Shown: positions 53,001-57,570 of the stretch, piece by piece
Numbering within the stretch: position 1 is the first letter of the stretch
Layout: every line of letters begins with the position of its first letter
Assembly: GCA_030620095.1 (NCBI GenBank)
Contig: JAUTXW010000203.1
Span: 74,501 to 138,500, forward strand
Direction: 5' to 3'
DNA length: 64,000 nucleotides
Source of the DNA: Kuschelorhynchus macadamiae
Lineage: Eukaryota; Arthropoda; Insecta; Coleoptera; Curculionidae
Notes under the pieces: model-generated
What the model saw: the letters and a program-made list of their open reading frames with translations, nothing else
Databases searched by the model: none
Told to the model about the DNA's origin: nothing
Program-made: the position numbers and the translations under genes

Positions 53001-56000
53001 CACGAAGCCTAAGTACTAAGTGCAATGGTTGCCTTAGACCGCTCGCGGACCATTTTAACAAAAAATATTATGCTTAGGGCCGCACTAAAAAATAGAAACT
53101 TTAAAACATTAAAACATGATTATTCTGCAACTACAACATTTTAATTTAACAAAGGTGTTACTAGATTTCACTGAAAATGAAAAAAGAATCTATATTAAAA
53201 AATAGTAACTGGCAATGATTATGACAAATGAAATGTTGGACTACGTTATAGGTTACACCTAGAAAAAGTGCCACTAGATCAAACAGTAACTACTTTGAAA
53301 ATGAAAAAACCTCGTTTTTTTCTCTCGCAAATTTGCACTAGAATGTGCAAATTTGCCCTCATTTAACCTTTTCTGTATCTTTTGCTGTTTATGAGAACCC
53401 AATGGTGACCAGCAATTTTATTTCATTAATTTGGACAGCCAAAAAATTTAAACTTCGATTAGGACAACATCAAATAGTTATTTTAAAACGGAACAATCCT
53501 TTTCAGCATATAATCAGCTTACTATGCCGATTACTAATCATAGCAATCACATCAGACACTCTGCCTAAACACGTAAAGCAGCAGCAGATGCATCCCTCCC
53601 ATGTACCACAACCGGGAGTGGTTTTTGAAGCCAGTACTACTCTTGCATGGGAAATTGAATTAAAGGAAATAGAAAATAGCACATCCTGTGCTTACAGCGA
53701 TATTTCAAAATACTTATATATTACAAGTTTCCAGGAGCAGATTTAAATATCAATGAATTCTCTAGCTTTGCCAAATTTTATTCATTTATAAAGTGTTTAA
53801 ATCTTGCTATATTGTTATCGCCAAATCATATAAATACAAATAGTGACAATGTTATAGCAGGATTATTAAACGAAGTAAATAGGTAGTGGGATGAATAATG
53901 TAAAAACTGCTTATTTTCCGAATTCCGGAACAATTGACAGCATTGTTTTTTTTCTGCTTGAATTCACTGCTGATAAGTTAGCCCTTTGGATCAAGTCAGT
54001 GTTAGGAATCCCACGAATTTATCCGTAGATCTCATTGCTTAGGCTTCTCGGATGCCCGGATAAATGCTTTTAATATATGGATTTTTGAGATATTACGAAT
54101 TAACGTACTAAATTGGTTTAATTACACACATTAAGTTACACACTGGCACGGCCAAATTACATGACCGGCAGTGTTGCCTACGCAATACTGGCAAACGCCG
54201 TCACTATCATATACCTCTTTCAACTAGGGATGGGCGATATTGGATTTTACCTATCGATATGCGATAGCAATGTCCTATCGATATATTTGCGACAAAAAGC
54301 AAAAAAAAAAGTGGCTCATAATTTGCTTGTATATGATAAATATGTAATCCGCTTATACATAACTATCAATGTTCTCAGCTACCTATCGATATTATCAGTT
54401 ATCTATCGATAAAACGCCCATCCCTACTATCAACTATAACCATAAAAATCCTGCATATGAGTTTACAAAATTGAAAATATGTGATTCTACTAAATCCTAC
54501 ATATAATGTGGGTAAGTACTACTAGTATCCATTTTCAAACGTATAAAATAATTTGTCGTATAAAAATGTTTATAGACAGAGGAGTTAAGTTCCAGTCCAT
54601 GTAATATGACAGATATTTCGTCATCTGAATCTGATAAGTCGCAGTAATGAAGGGCGAGCGAACCAGTCCAAAGGCGATGATTGTAAAACATTAACCAAAG
54701 TGAAACAGAGTTACCGGTCAAAATATAATAACCAATGGGAAACAAAATTCAAATGGGTACAAAAAAGAAAAAAAAAGATGTTTTTATTATTAATGCAAAT
54801 CCTGTAGTGCTGTATGCAGTTTAACCAGAGTACATCAAACCGACTTAACCGAGATTAGGCGAAATGAAAAAACAAACATATTTGGCTTGGGAAATGTGTA
54901 GTGCGGCAAAGAAGATAAACTAGTTAAATGGAAATCTATAATTCCCAAGGTTTGGTAAAAACTGCAGATATTATGTTATCTCTTTTATAATTGAGCACAA
55001 CATGTCATTTTCTGTGGCAGACCACATTCCAAAGCTTAGTACTTCCTTATTGCCTGATGAATTGCAAAATAATTAGTTTTCATGAATCAACTGATAAATG
55101 GGTTACCAGAGATACACAGCATTGACTTTATAAAATGTATTTATTTGGAAAATATAACATGTTCAGTTTAATCGACATCCCAAACCTGTTTTTATTTAAA
55201 TTGCAACCACTTTCCATTCACTTTCTCTTTGAGCATCACATGCTTGTAAGACACTACCTGATTCATCAGAAATTTTATTAAGGGGCATATTTATATAAAT
55301 ATTCCCAGCATAGTAGTAAAAGAACTAGTGAATATAAAGAATTTCATGCTCACACAAGATAGCTTTCTTTCAGTTCTAGTGTTAAGAGGGTAGTTGGAGA
55401 GTAAAATGCGTTAAAACTATTTTCAAAACTAATACTTTCTAACACAAATAAATAAATGTTGATTCTGCAGTTGCAATCGGAGAAACCCAACATTTATTTA
55501 CTACATGCAAAGGTTAAATGCTTATATAAAAACTATTCTAGTTATTTATTAAACCGTTTTGTAAGAATAAGGAAATAGGTAAAATTAACTATAAGCTTTT
55601 GGGTAATTTACTACCACTAAGTTAACATTATTTAGGTTGTGCCATAACAGGATATCGACAAGCCTTACTTGCTCCTAGGATAGCTTGACAGATTTAAATC
55701 GGCATGTTCAGCATTTTATCAGGAACTCAAAGACCAAAAAAGCTTAGATTTTATTTAGACAGGACAGACCTTCAATAAATGTACCTTATATGTCCTGAAA
55801 ATATATTTAAACAAAAGCCATTTACTTCAATTCTTGTAAAATAATTTCGACACATTGTTTCATGATGAAGTATAGGAAATTAAGAATTGTTTCAGAAAAT
55901 GAATTAAAATGGAAAGATTTCATTACATACTGAGTTTGTGAAACACATTGCAATATTAAAGAATGGAAATGGTGAAGCAATGTTTCCAACACTTATAAAA

Positions 56001-57333
56001 TGTGTACATTGCATTCAAATATTGCCACATATTAGTGGCTGTAAAGAGTATTTTCTCAAATTAATATTAATAAAACTAAATTAAGGAATAGATTAGGCAC
56101 AAACTCTTATAGTAATATTACATTCAAAAGGAGATTGTTTTTACTTGGTTTTTTCTGTAAAATATTTTTTATAAGTAGGGTTTGACAGCAAATTATGGCC
56201 ATTTGAATTCTTTTATTGTTAAATTTGTATTTCCTTATATTTTTTCATTACTTGGCATGTTGATAAAATTAGTGATTATGGTTAATTGCAGAGAATGTTC
56301 TAATAAAAAAATAATAAAAATGGTTTTGATTATTTTCATTCAGTAAATTTGTAAAGTTTACTGTTTTCAAAAAAAAAAAATCAGTAAAACAGAAAAGGTT
56401 ATCCGTCACTCGGAAGGTTGCGGTTCAAATTTTGTGTGGTAGATTTTTTATGTTTTAATTATCGACGTGCGTCTTTGTTTGGCCCAGATAAGGCTTTTTT
56501 TTGTTTAATTTGATTGTTCATTTAAATAAGGATTTGGTTGTTCATTTGAGAATGAGGTATAATTTGTGAGATAGTGAACATTGTGTCTTAGCAAAAATAA
56601 AGAAGGTACTTTGCTCCCCATTCTACGATTTTTATAGGTCATAGCTTAAAGCTATTAGTCCGACAGTCCAACAAAATAAACTAAAACTGACAAGAACATT
56701 TGATCAAAATAAAGTAAAAATTCTTAAAATAACAGTAATTTTCTATTTATTGTCAAATTATGACTAGTTTTTAATAATTTTAAAAGGTGGTATTGAATGT
56801 TACTTTAATACTACCTTTATTACTATCGAGAATATGAAGTTGAAAAGAAACAAGGCCATGGAAATGATAATATATTTAAAATATCGTTAGATACTTTTTT
56901 TTTATTATATATTTATAAAAATGTGCATCCTTACCACTTTTATACATACGCTAATCTCAAAACAGTAACTTAAAAGGTAGAAAAATGCCGGCGTGTTCAT
57001 TCCGGTATAGTTAATATTAAACTAATAATAATATCAAAAACTACATTTACATTTTTAACAAGTAATGTCACTTTTTTTGTAATTTTTTTAGGTAAGGGAC
57101 GATATGGTGGAATAATAGTCGACTCAGAAGGGCGAATAGTAGCCAGTCGGACAGAGCAGAAGGGTCGCAGTTACCTGCAAGTTTTGTGTTCAAACGATAA
57201 GACAGTAAACCAGTACATTGACTCGCATGACTCAAAACTCAAAAGACCAGGAGGTTGTGCAGTCACTAGTGATCGTCACGTTATAGTGGTCGATCTAGGA
57301 AACAATTGCATTAAGAAGTATAGGTATTGGTAG
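8904..57333 (+). CDS. TRIM-NHL E3 ubiquitin ligase (TRIM2/TRIM3, insect nhl-1 type), 12 coding exons
   Basis: Joining 8904-8994, 27785-28011, 28159-28359, 37923-38138, 38965-39154, 43113-43273, 45206-45306, 48217-48331, 48682-48838, 50877-51100, 52654-52792 and 57092-57333 gives 2064 nt, or 687 codons plus stop. Every junction is GT...AG and every phase agrees. Domains in order: C3HC4 RING (C26, C29, C45, H47, C50, C53, C70, C73); type-2 B-box (C111, H114, C122, C125, C130, C133, H138, H147); coiled coil about 174-300; filamin-type Ig domain about 310-434; six NHL blades about 435-687. TRIM2/3 proteins are cytoplasmic RING ligases whose propeller binds targets, in some members RNA. Ligase activity is inferred from the intact RING ligands. 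The start has a strong context (AGAATGG). A further 5' UTR exon is likely, because 8885 follows a splice acceptor. The size is near the family norm of about 700-750 residues. Confidence 0.93.
9480..9707 (+). pseudogene. Possible decayed Penelope-like N-terminal segment
   Basis: A reading frame with stops contains GRLQKTQLKFRMFNG, reminiscent of the basic region before the reverse transcriptase of Penelope-like elements. It sits just upstream of a GIY-YIG fragment, with a Rep-A copy between. The identification is weak. Confidence 0.25.
9708..9917 (+). repeat. Short Rep-A copy with CTAGT end
   Basis: It begins with GAGAGTTGTACTGCACCA and ends with GCTGCCGGTCCAGCTAGT, as in the 3735-4339 copy, but lacks the middle units. 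It lies between two Penelope-like fragments, so it probably inserted into, or was joined with, that element. Confidence 0.45.
9930..10283 (+). pseudogene. GIY-YIG endonuclease domain of a Penelope-like retroelement (fragment)
   Basis: The frame around 9897-10283 contains CGSCPEEYVGQMGRSFQVR followed by NEH. This matches the C-x2-C, Y-V/I-G-Q-T-G-R-S-F and R-x3-EH motifs of the GIY-YIG nuclease at the C-terminus of Penelope-like elements, which cuts DNA for target-primed insertion. The first about 10 codons of the frame come from the Rep-A end and are not part of the domain. The region after it (KGKKLDILENLEKAL) also fits the family. The reverse transcriptase is absent, so this is a dead 3' fragment in intron 1. 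Confidence 0.68.
10290..10683. other. No recognisable feature
   Basis: Spacer between the Penelope-like fragment and the broken GCD-motif gene. Nothing coding was recognised. Confidence 0.4.
10684..11316 (+). pseudogene. Broken gene of an uncharacterised family with a GCDxTSxFxGxGKK motif
   Basis: Pieces in order on the + strand: an ATG-less open segment at 10684-10869 with NKSVLGHILE and TCYIFDGTSIIRQL; about 10877-10930 with RIDVVMDNYQDISIK; and an open segment at 11176-11316 with SLTGCDNTSQFVGIGKKSGW, which stops at TGA 11314. From memory of protein families, the same order (a DG block, a VVxDxYxxxSIK block, a GCDTTS..GIGKK block) occurs in large uncharacterised families of insects and marine invertebrates. 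The last block resembles the helix-turn region of FEN-like nucleases. Frameshifts and stops separate the pieces. The function, and whether it belongs to a transposon, are unknown. Confidence 0.5.
11400..12892. other. No recognisable gene
   Basis: AT-rich intron sequence. The - strand at about 12690-12720 has GGTTCAAATCTTC, which resembles a tRNA B-box, but no cloverleaf forms around it. Confidence 0.4.
12893..13900 (-). repeat. Inverted Rep-A copy
   Basis: Its left end is the reverse complement of 8590-8615, and its right end (about 13780-13890) is the reverse complement of the head at 6345-6480. The short open frame at 13825-14034 is repeat sequence. Together with 6345-8615 it forms a long inverted repeat around exon 1. 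Confidence 0.6.
14790..15760 (-). pseudogene. Decayed mariner/Tc1-superfamily transposase
   Basis: Reading the - strand from about 15735 down: an N-terminal DNA-binding-like segment (AVLREDDKILIKYLHEKYQ); a central segment with KINSEANRKEILHHLLPEIK; a DDE region with PDYIEPETWPPNSPDIN, then in another frame VDCSIWG; and the C-terminal VVENRGG. WPPNSPDxN...D(Y/C)xxWG is the motif around the third catalytic Asp in mariner-like transposases. Several frameshifts and stops make it inactive. No clear TIRs were found. Confidence 0.65.
15825..16387. repeat. Inverted repeat with about 100-bp arms
   Basis: The arms are 15825-15925 and 16288-16387. They share CCATATGTGGACGTGGTTA and ATTTAAAGAAAATTTATATA in opposite orientation. 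They lie between the two opposed mariner fragments and probably mark where two copies of the element meet. Confidence 0.6.
16120..16600 (+). pseudogene. Second mariner-like fragment, opposite orientation
   Basis: The + strand here repeats the 3' half of the 14790-15300 element: AAGCCACTTTTCA, ATCAATTCAGAGGCG, then CAATACCATCGAAGAGCTGAA and AAAATCGTGGTGGTAAC. The translation contains IEELKDWIRFCWNNF followed by DQDVINQ, the usual C-terminal region of mariner-like transposases. It is degenerate. Confidence 0.6.
16650..19320. other. No recognisable feature
   Basis: AT-rich intron 1 sequence. Short open frames show no resemblance to known proteins. Confidence 0.5.
19323..19376. repeat. (TA)n microsatellite
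   Basis: An uninterrupted TA run of about 46 bases, continuing as CATATATAC. Confidence 0.95.
19580..19652 (-). repeat. Possible hAT-type transposon terminus
   Basis: Read on the - strand, the sequence starts CAGGGCTCGGGTATTCGTGA, a CAGGG-type end. The partner end and a target duplication were not found. A weakly similar segment (AATCACGAATCCTTTACC) lies at 18415-18433. Confidence 0.3.
20370..20790 (-). pseudogene. RNase H fragment of a non-LTR retrotransposon
   Basis: The - strand encodes LVVECRKALEMLCESN and, after a stop and frameshift, WVPGYEDIRENEGRDQL at about 20555-20615. This matches the WVPGHxGIxGNExADxLA signature near the end of the RNase H domain of I/Jockey/R1-type LINEs. No reverse transcriptase was recognised next to it. 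Confidence 0.55.
21027..22795 (-). mobile_element. Decayed mariner-type transposon with about 135-bp inverted ends
   Basis: The left arm (21027-21165) and right arm (22650-22795) are inverted copies: GAAGTACCAAAAACAAAATG and GTTATTTTAAATGGAACAC on the left recur in complement on the right. The interior encodes, on the - strand at about 21230-21700, a transposase with MYFQQDGATPHYAF and DPIPWTLWS, matching the FQQDGAPPHY / GPIxWPxRS region around the second and third Asp of mariner-type DDE transposases. Stops and frameshifts are present. The end motif TGGAACACCCTGTATA recurs alone near 32317. Confidence 0.6.
22542..22601. repeat. (AT)n microsatellite
   Basis: About 60 bases of uninterrupted AT. 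It produces the artefactual Ile-Tyr run of the open frame at 22430-22657. Confidence 0.95.
22850..23230 (-). other. Unrecognised GC-richer block with overlapping open frames
   Basis: It has higher GC than its surroundings and two overlapping - strand frames of 63 and 73 codons. It is probably a piece of a retroelement, but I could not match it to a domain. Confidence 0.25.
23231..24640. other. No gene recognised; ATT-rich tract
   Basis: Intron sequence with an imperfect (ATT)n tract at about 24519-24560. Nothing else was recognised. Confidence 0.45.
24740..24900 (-). repeat. Rep-A fragment
   Basis: GCCCTTTTGTTTTGCCATAT and AGTTTATCTCACTTTCACAC match the inverted Rep-A copy near 13150-13260. 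It abuts the 3' side of the LINE fragment. Confidence 0.45.
24902..25267 (-). pseudogene. LINE reverse transcriptase remnant with YADD box
   Basis: The 121-codon frame contains PSNYSNIFLLPIIRKA (compare PSNYRPISLLPxISKxxE of LINE RTs) and, after a deletion of most of the palm, VMADGHSPKFYKI and HSYADDDSSLHS with the catalytic YADD. The continuation upstream on the - strand (about 25500-25270) shows FKKVRRILKTLNNKRWHSGH in another frame. Confidence 0.65.
25887..26535 (-). pseudogene. LINE endonuclease domain (exonuclease-endonuclease-phosphatase fold)
   Basis: Two overlapping frames carry the domain. The first has NIYGLSKNLNSIHHYFQSCK and LFLTETKIS, where the catalytic Glu of the TETK motif is present; the second has LILGDFNVH with Asp and Asn of the GDFN motif, then PLDLFLTTHP. 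A frameshift near 26400 separates the TETK and GDFN parts. This family nicks target DNA to prime reverse transcription. The frameshift and the damaged downstream RT make this copy inactive. Confidence 0.7.
26600..27784. other. Intron 1 end, no feature recognised
   Basis: AT-rich sequence up to the polypyrimidine tract and TTTTCAG before exon 2. Confidence 0.5.
27785..28011 (+). CDS. TRIM-NHL exon 2 (rest of the RING finger)
   Basis: Acceptor TTTTCAG, donor GTACGA at 28012. It encodes residues 31-106 with C45-x-H47-x2-C50-x2-C53 and the final CPIC pair (C70, C73), followed by a Leu-rich helix (FLVNQLLDLM) that leads to the B-box. The ATG at 27787 is an internal Met, not the start: the first RING ligands lie upstream on exon 1. 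Confidence 0.95.
28159..28359 (+). CDS. TRIM-NHL exon 3 (B-box type 2)
   Basis: Acceptor TTTCAG at 28158, donor GTATGT at 28360; phase 0 on both sides. It encodes residues 107-173. The zinc ligands C111, H114, C122, C125, C130, C133, H138 and H147 are all present. The exon ends in an amphipathic segment that begins the coiled coil. Confidence 0.95.
28595..28633 (-). ncRNA. Hammerhead-ribozyme-like core in the Penelope-like terminal repeat
   Basis: On the - strand: CTGAAGA (28625-28631, fitting CUGANGA), a stem-loop CCTCG-TGTAAT-CGAAGG, then GAAAC and GTC. This is the order of a minimal type I hammerhead with a very short helix III, a form known from Penelope-like elements. Helix I and activity were not verified. 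The other arm has lost the CUGANGA part. Confidence 0.4.
29030..29085. repeat. (TA)n microsatellite
   Basis: About 55 bases of TA, directly upstream of the Penelope-like open segment. Confidence 0.95.
29100..29318 (+). pseudogene. Penelope-like ORF end (GIY-YIG distal part)
   Basis: An ATG-less open segment of 72 codons ends at TGA 29316-29318. It has LKEHE, QHTTGHIINV, ASVPGFYKRKIRKSIDIFKH and KNFYRDL. The KEH with its Glu and the TGH block fit the distal half of the Penelope GIY-YIG nuclease. The reverse transcriptase and the GIY-YIG core are missing; a TA microsatellite lies in their place. Confidence 0.62.
29501..31470. other. No gene recognised
   Basis: AT-rich intron 3 sequence. The 73-codon frame at 30623-30844 has no recognisable motif and no splice context. 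Confidence 0.45.
31495..32225. other. GC-richer islands of unknown nature
   Basis: Two patches (31495-31680 and 31915-32180) are clearly richer in G+C than the surrounding intron. The first holds the palindrome CGTGCTACAGCACG. The second includes a 102-codon frame of low-complexity, basic composition. They are probably pieces of a transposon or an LTR; no family was recognised. Confidence 0.3.
32638..33850 (+). repeat. Direct tandem duplication, two units of about 600 bp
   Basis: Unit 1 is 32638-33233 and unit 2 is 33251-33850, offset 613 bases. Both start GAGATCAATATAATATAAGG and end ATACTATATTCGATA. Differences are few: small indels such as the G run at about 32922 versus 33537, and some substitutions. 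This indicates a fairly recent duplication. Open frames in unit 2 are products of indels. Confidence 0.85.
33851..36420. other. No gene recognised
   Basis: Very AT-rich intron 3 sequence. The open frames are short and unmatched. A small hairpin with ACCCG/CGGGT arms lies at 36076-36101. Confidence 0.45.
36425..36515. repeat. Small palindrome with hammerhead-like cores on both strands
   Basis: CTTCTTCGGA (36453-36462) and TCCGAAGAAG (36476-36485) form a perfect 10-bp inverted pair. Outward from each, on opposite strands, runs CGAAGAAG, then a stem-loop around TGTG, then AGCGAAA. The + strand reads CCGAAGAAGCTACTGTGAAG then CGAAAG; the - strand reads CCGAAGAAGTTTGTGTGTAG then CGAAAACG. This looks like the junction of two head-to-head Penelope-type termini. 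Confidence 0.4.
36520..37922. other. Intron 3 end, no feature recognised
   Basis: The 36520-37000 part is less AT-rich and may be retroelement UTR, but no coding motif was seen. The stretch ends at TTGCAG before exon 4. Confidence 0.4.
37923..38138 (+). CDS. TRIM-NHL exon 4 (coiled coil)
   Basis: Acceptor TTGCAG at 37922, donor GTAAAT at 38139; 72 codons, phase 0 at both ends. It encodes residues 174-245, rich in Gln, Glu and Lys with heptad-like spacing (FQQIQQAIDKRKQEMIDQVN). This part drives dimerisation in TRIM proteins. Confidence 0.93.
38139..38964 (+). other. Intron 4 (826 bp)
   Basis: It runs from GTAAAT to TTTTTAG. A run of (TG/CA)AC-like repeats of TGACATATGACATGACATTT type lies near 38200. 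No other feature. Confidence 0.8.
38965..39154 (+). CDS. TRIM-NHL exon 5 (end of coiled coil)
   Basis: Acceptor TTTTTAG at 38964, donor GTAAGT at 39155. It encodes residues 246-308 plus one base: a helical segment with ITQKIEILTEKLDTAF, then the linker to the filamin domain. It was found by reading the intron for an in-phase exon. The last G joins GA of exon 6 (Gly309). Confidence 0.92.
39680..40798 (+). pseudogene. Decayed hAT transposase (DUF4371 / dimerisation-domain type)
   Basis: Pieces in order on the + strand: LVFRGHDESS; IGQCYDGASVMSGHL (the GQxYDGAxxMSG motif of the catalytic core); VFVHCLAHRL; frames at 40143-40373 and 40427-40654; and the C-terminal KFAAMKDRRIDLLYKI ending at 40798. 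Several stops and frameshifts separate them. The C-terminus is similar to that of the open hAT frame at 63552-64000 (KFATLKDRRIDLMYKK), so both belong to one lineage. Confidence 0.72.
41190..41425 (+). pseudogene. Second hAT dimerisation-domain remnant inside the same element
   Basis: One frame reads TCSIERSFSALKWVKTWLR, the SxERxFSxLxxxKTWLR motif of the hAT C-terminal dimerisation domain. It follows VEKYGLENFEAEYITWVPIW in another frame. It lies downstream of the already complete C-terminus at 40798, so the element holds two transposase tails. Confidence 0.5.
41892..42346 (-). pseudogene. Older hAT transposase C-terminal remnant
   Basis: Two overlapping - strand frames (42346-42146, then 42149-41892) are joined by a one-base frameshift at TGTGA. 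They encode DIPLAEIL, then RQKALQQTEHRLIQKQTRKI and FLITIQPTSVETEKCFFSEG before KIRSKL. The last block matches the hAT dimerisation motif (PTSVExERxFSxAGxxxTKxRSxL). It lies directly next to the 39384-41781 hAT but is of a different subfamily and opposite strand. Confidence 0.62.
42575..42930. repeat. Second Penelope-like head-to-head palindrome
   Basis: Arms at about 42575-42745 and 42765-42930 are inverted copies (ACACTGAATGAACTCCGATG with its complement; ACCCAAGAAACATGATTTCT with its complement). The right tail CAATTTGACACGGCCTAGAC matches the tail at 29440-29490 of the 28.5-kb element. No coding part is left between the arms. CTGAAGA followed by ACGTCGG on the right arm is a partly lost hammerhead-like core. 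Confidence 0.6.
43113..43273 (+). CDS. TRIM-NHL exon 6 (filamin domain, first part)
   Basis: Acceptor TTAAAG at 43112, donor GTAAGT at 43274. It encodes residues 310-362. CITLTTVDYHGNARKNGGDP is the opening strand pattern of a filamin/ABP280 Ig-like repeat (T/LxxxDxxGNxxxxGGDxV). The 161-nt length restores phase 0. Confidence 0.93.
43274..45205 (+). other. Intron 6 (1.9 kb)
   Basis: AT-rich. A GC-richer patch at 44700-45065 is likely repeat sequence but was not identified. Confidence 0.75.
45206..45306 (+). CDS. TRIM-NHL exon 7 (filamin domain, middle)
   Basis: Acceptor CTGTAG at 45205, donor GTAAAG at 45307; 101 nt, so it ends two bases into a codon (AG|A, Arg396). It encodes residues 363-395. 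The DCDDGTYKIFFRARKSG part is the usual D-x-D-G-T-Y-x-V core of filamin repeats. Confidence 0.93.
46150..46182 (-). ncRNA. Hammerhead-like core on the - strand of intron 7
   Basis: The - strand reads CTGAGGA (46174-46180, fitting CUGANGA), then GAA-loop-TTC, then GAAACGTTA. It has the same layout as the Penelope-like cores elsewhere in the window. No Penelope coding sequence was recognised beside it. Confidence 0.33.
46183..47600. other. Intron 7 interior, nothing firmly recognised
   Basis: AT-rich. Possible retroelement remnants on the - strand are too degenerate to assign. Confidence 0.35.
47625..47957. repeat. MITE-like repeat with internal hairpin
   Basis: The right end, read inward on the - strand, is TAGGAGTGGGCGATTATCC, which resembles the ends of the 54.2-kb hAT-type MITE. 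The left end is diverged. Inside, CAAATGGCAACAAAGTCAAC (47711 on) and its near-complement ending in TTGCCATTTG (about 47800) form a stem of roughly 34 bp with a few mismatches. No target duplication was found. Confidence 0.4.
48217..48331 (+). CDS. TRIM-NHL exon 8 (end of filamin domain, link to NHL)
   Basis: Acceptor TTTTTAG at 48216, donor GTAAGT at 48332. It encodes residues 397-434: YGIKISVIDRPIKDNPLYFD, the last filamin strand, followed by GSRGSGK, the usual lead-in to the first NHL blade. The track frame at 48200-48472 runs past the donor and is not the true end. Confidence 0.92.
48682..48838 (+). CDS. TRIM-NHL exon 9 (NHL blade 1)
   Basis: Acceptor TTTTAG at 48681, donor GTAGGT at 48839; 157 nt. 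It encodes residues 435-486: FNQPVAVAIDERDQTVYVLD then TGNSRIKVLN, a textbook NHL repeat (PxGVAVDxxGxIYVxDxxNxRIxVF). Confidence 0.94.
48839..50876 (+). other. Intron 9 (2.0 kb)
   Basis: No coding or repeat feature recognised. The 89-codon - strand frame at 49774-50043 is low-complexity Tyr/Phe/Leu-rich and looks like chance. Confidence 0.7.
50877..51100 (+). CDS. TRIM-NHL exon 10 (NHL blades 2-3)
   Basis: Acceptor TTGTAG at 50876, donor GTAAGT at 51101. It encodes residues 488-561, with IAISNNGLVVVNWRTKYVTE (blade 2) and EPIDVAVDKSYGHILVADNG (blade 3). The in-frame Met at 50954 is internal. Confidence 0.94.
51595..52100 (+). repeat. Direct tandem duplication, units of about 240-260 bp
   Basis: The segments starting near 51598 and 51857 (offset 259) share ATTTAACCAATTTTCGTG and TTTCACAAAAATTGTAATAT. 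They differ by scattered substitutions, so the duplication is older than the ones at 32.6 and 52.3 kb. They lie in intron 10. Confidence 0.75.
52296..52618 (+). repeat. 323-bp direct repeat, copy 1 (intron 10)
   Basis: Nearly identical to 53103-53425 (I see one mismatch, GAAAAATG versus GACAAATG). It lies just upstream of exon 11. Confidence 0.9.
52654..52792 (+). CDS. TRIM-NHL exon 11 (NHL blade 4)
   Basis: Acceptor TTTTAG at 52653, donor GTAAGG at 52793; 139 nt. It encodes residues 562-607: SLISSVSVGPTGEIFVADTR then VQMFSAKGDLL. The last G joins GT of exon 12 (Gly608). The open frame from 52690 runs through the donor into the intron, so its tail is not protein. Confidence 0.93.
53103..53425 (+). 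repeat. 323-bp direct repeat, copy 2 (intron 11)
   Basis: Second copy of 52296-52618, 807 bases downstream. It brackets exon 11 on the 3' side. Confidence 0.9.
53418..53746 (+). other. Unrecognised open frame in intron 11
   Basis: The 133-codon frame at 53345-53746 begins inside repeat copy 2. The part after 53425 is unique here and encodes a segment with HPSHVPQPGVVFEASTTLAW and EIELKEIENSTSC. I do not recognise it. It is probably a transposon piece carried along with the duplicated segment. Confidence 0.25.
54225..54426. mobile_element. hAT-type MITE, 202 bp
   Basis: Perfect 12-bp inverted ends TAGGGATGGGCG / CGCCCATCCCTA. The flanks CTTTCAAC (54217-54224) and CTATCAAC (54427-54434) are an 8-bp target duplication with one mismatch. 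The interior has repeated CTATCGATA motifs. The 83-codon frame at 54161-54412 runs through it by chance. A partial relative is at 2315-2450. Confidence 0.78.
54985..56140 (+). pseudogene. Decayed hAT transposase in intron 11
   Basis: + strand pieces: IEHNMSFSVADHIPKLSTSL at about 54985-55060 (compare EHNxPxxVADHxxxLxK of ZMYM/hAT-like transposases), and at about 55970-56130 FPTLIKCVHCIQILPHISG then KTKLRNRL. The latter matches the hAT C-terminal block (FPxLxxLxxxxLxLPHSxAxxERxFSxxxxxKTKxRNxL) with the ERxFS core eroded. Stops and frameshifts are abundant. It is a different subfamily from the 39-kb and 63-kb hATs. Confidence 0.55.
56150..57091. other. End of intron 11, no firm feature
   Basis: CGGAAGGTTGCGGTTCAAAT near 56410 resembles the T-arm/B-box part of a tRNA-derived SINE, but no body or tail was identified. 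The stretch ends at TTTTTTAG before exon 12. Confidence 0.4.
57092..57333 (+). CDS. TRIM-NHL exon 12 (NHL blades 5-6 and stop)
   Basis: Acceptor TTTTTTAG at 57091. It encodes residues 609-687, ending at TAG 57331-57333. RYGGIIVDSEGRIVASRTEQ is blade 5 and RPGGCAVTSDRHVIVVDLGN, followed by NCIKKYRYW, is blade 6. The ending closely resembles the GNHCxKxYRY tail of TRIM2/3, supporting this as the true last exon. It is not in the ORF list because it lacks an early ATG. Confidence 0.93.
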
Positions 57334-57570
57334 ACTTTTTTAATATTATTTTTTCCATAAAAAGGTGAGAATGTAATATTCCTTCAGGTAATTTGGCAAA
57401 GAATTTAATTTTATTTTATTTTCGACATATTTACCGTTCTAGGAAAATATAGTATATTTTTGTTATAGTGAATTCGGATTTAATTTATTGTGTTCATTAT
57501 CATATGTTTAAAATATTCCATTGTAAACTTAAAAATCCATGAAAATAAATGTAGTGGAGGTTGACAGATC
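57334..57570 (+). terminator. Putative 3' UTR and poly(A) signal of the TRIM-NHL gene
   Basis: The first AATAAA after the stop is at 57544-57549, about 210 bases downstream, followed by GTAGTGGAGGTTG, which is GT-rich as expected downstream of a cleavage site. Another AATAAA lies near 57610. This is position-based inference. Confidence 0.45.

Noticed and set aside
56395..56450. GGTTGCGGTTCAAAT, tRNA/SINE-like
   Set aside because: No full cloverleaf and no SINE body or tail; a single motif is not enough.
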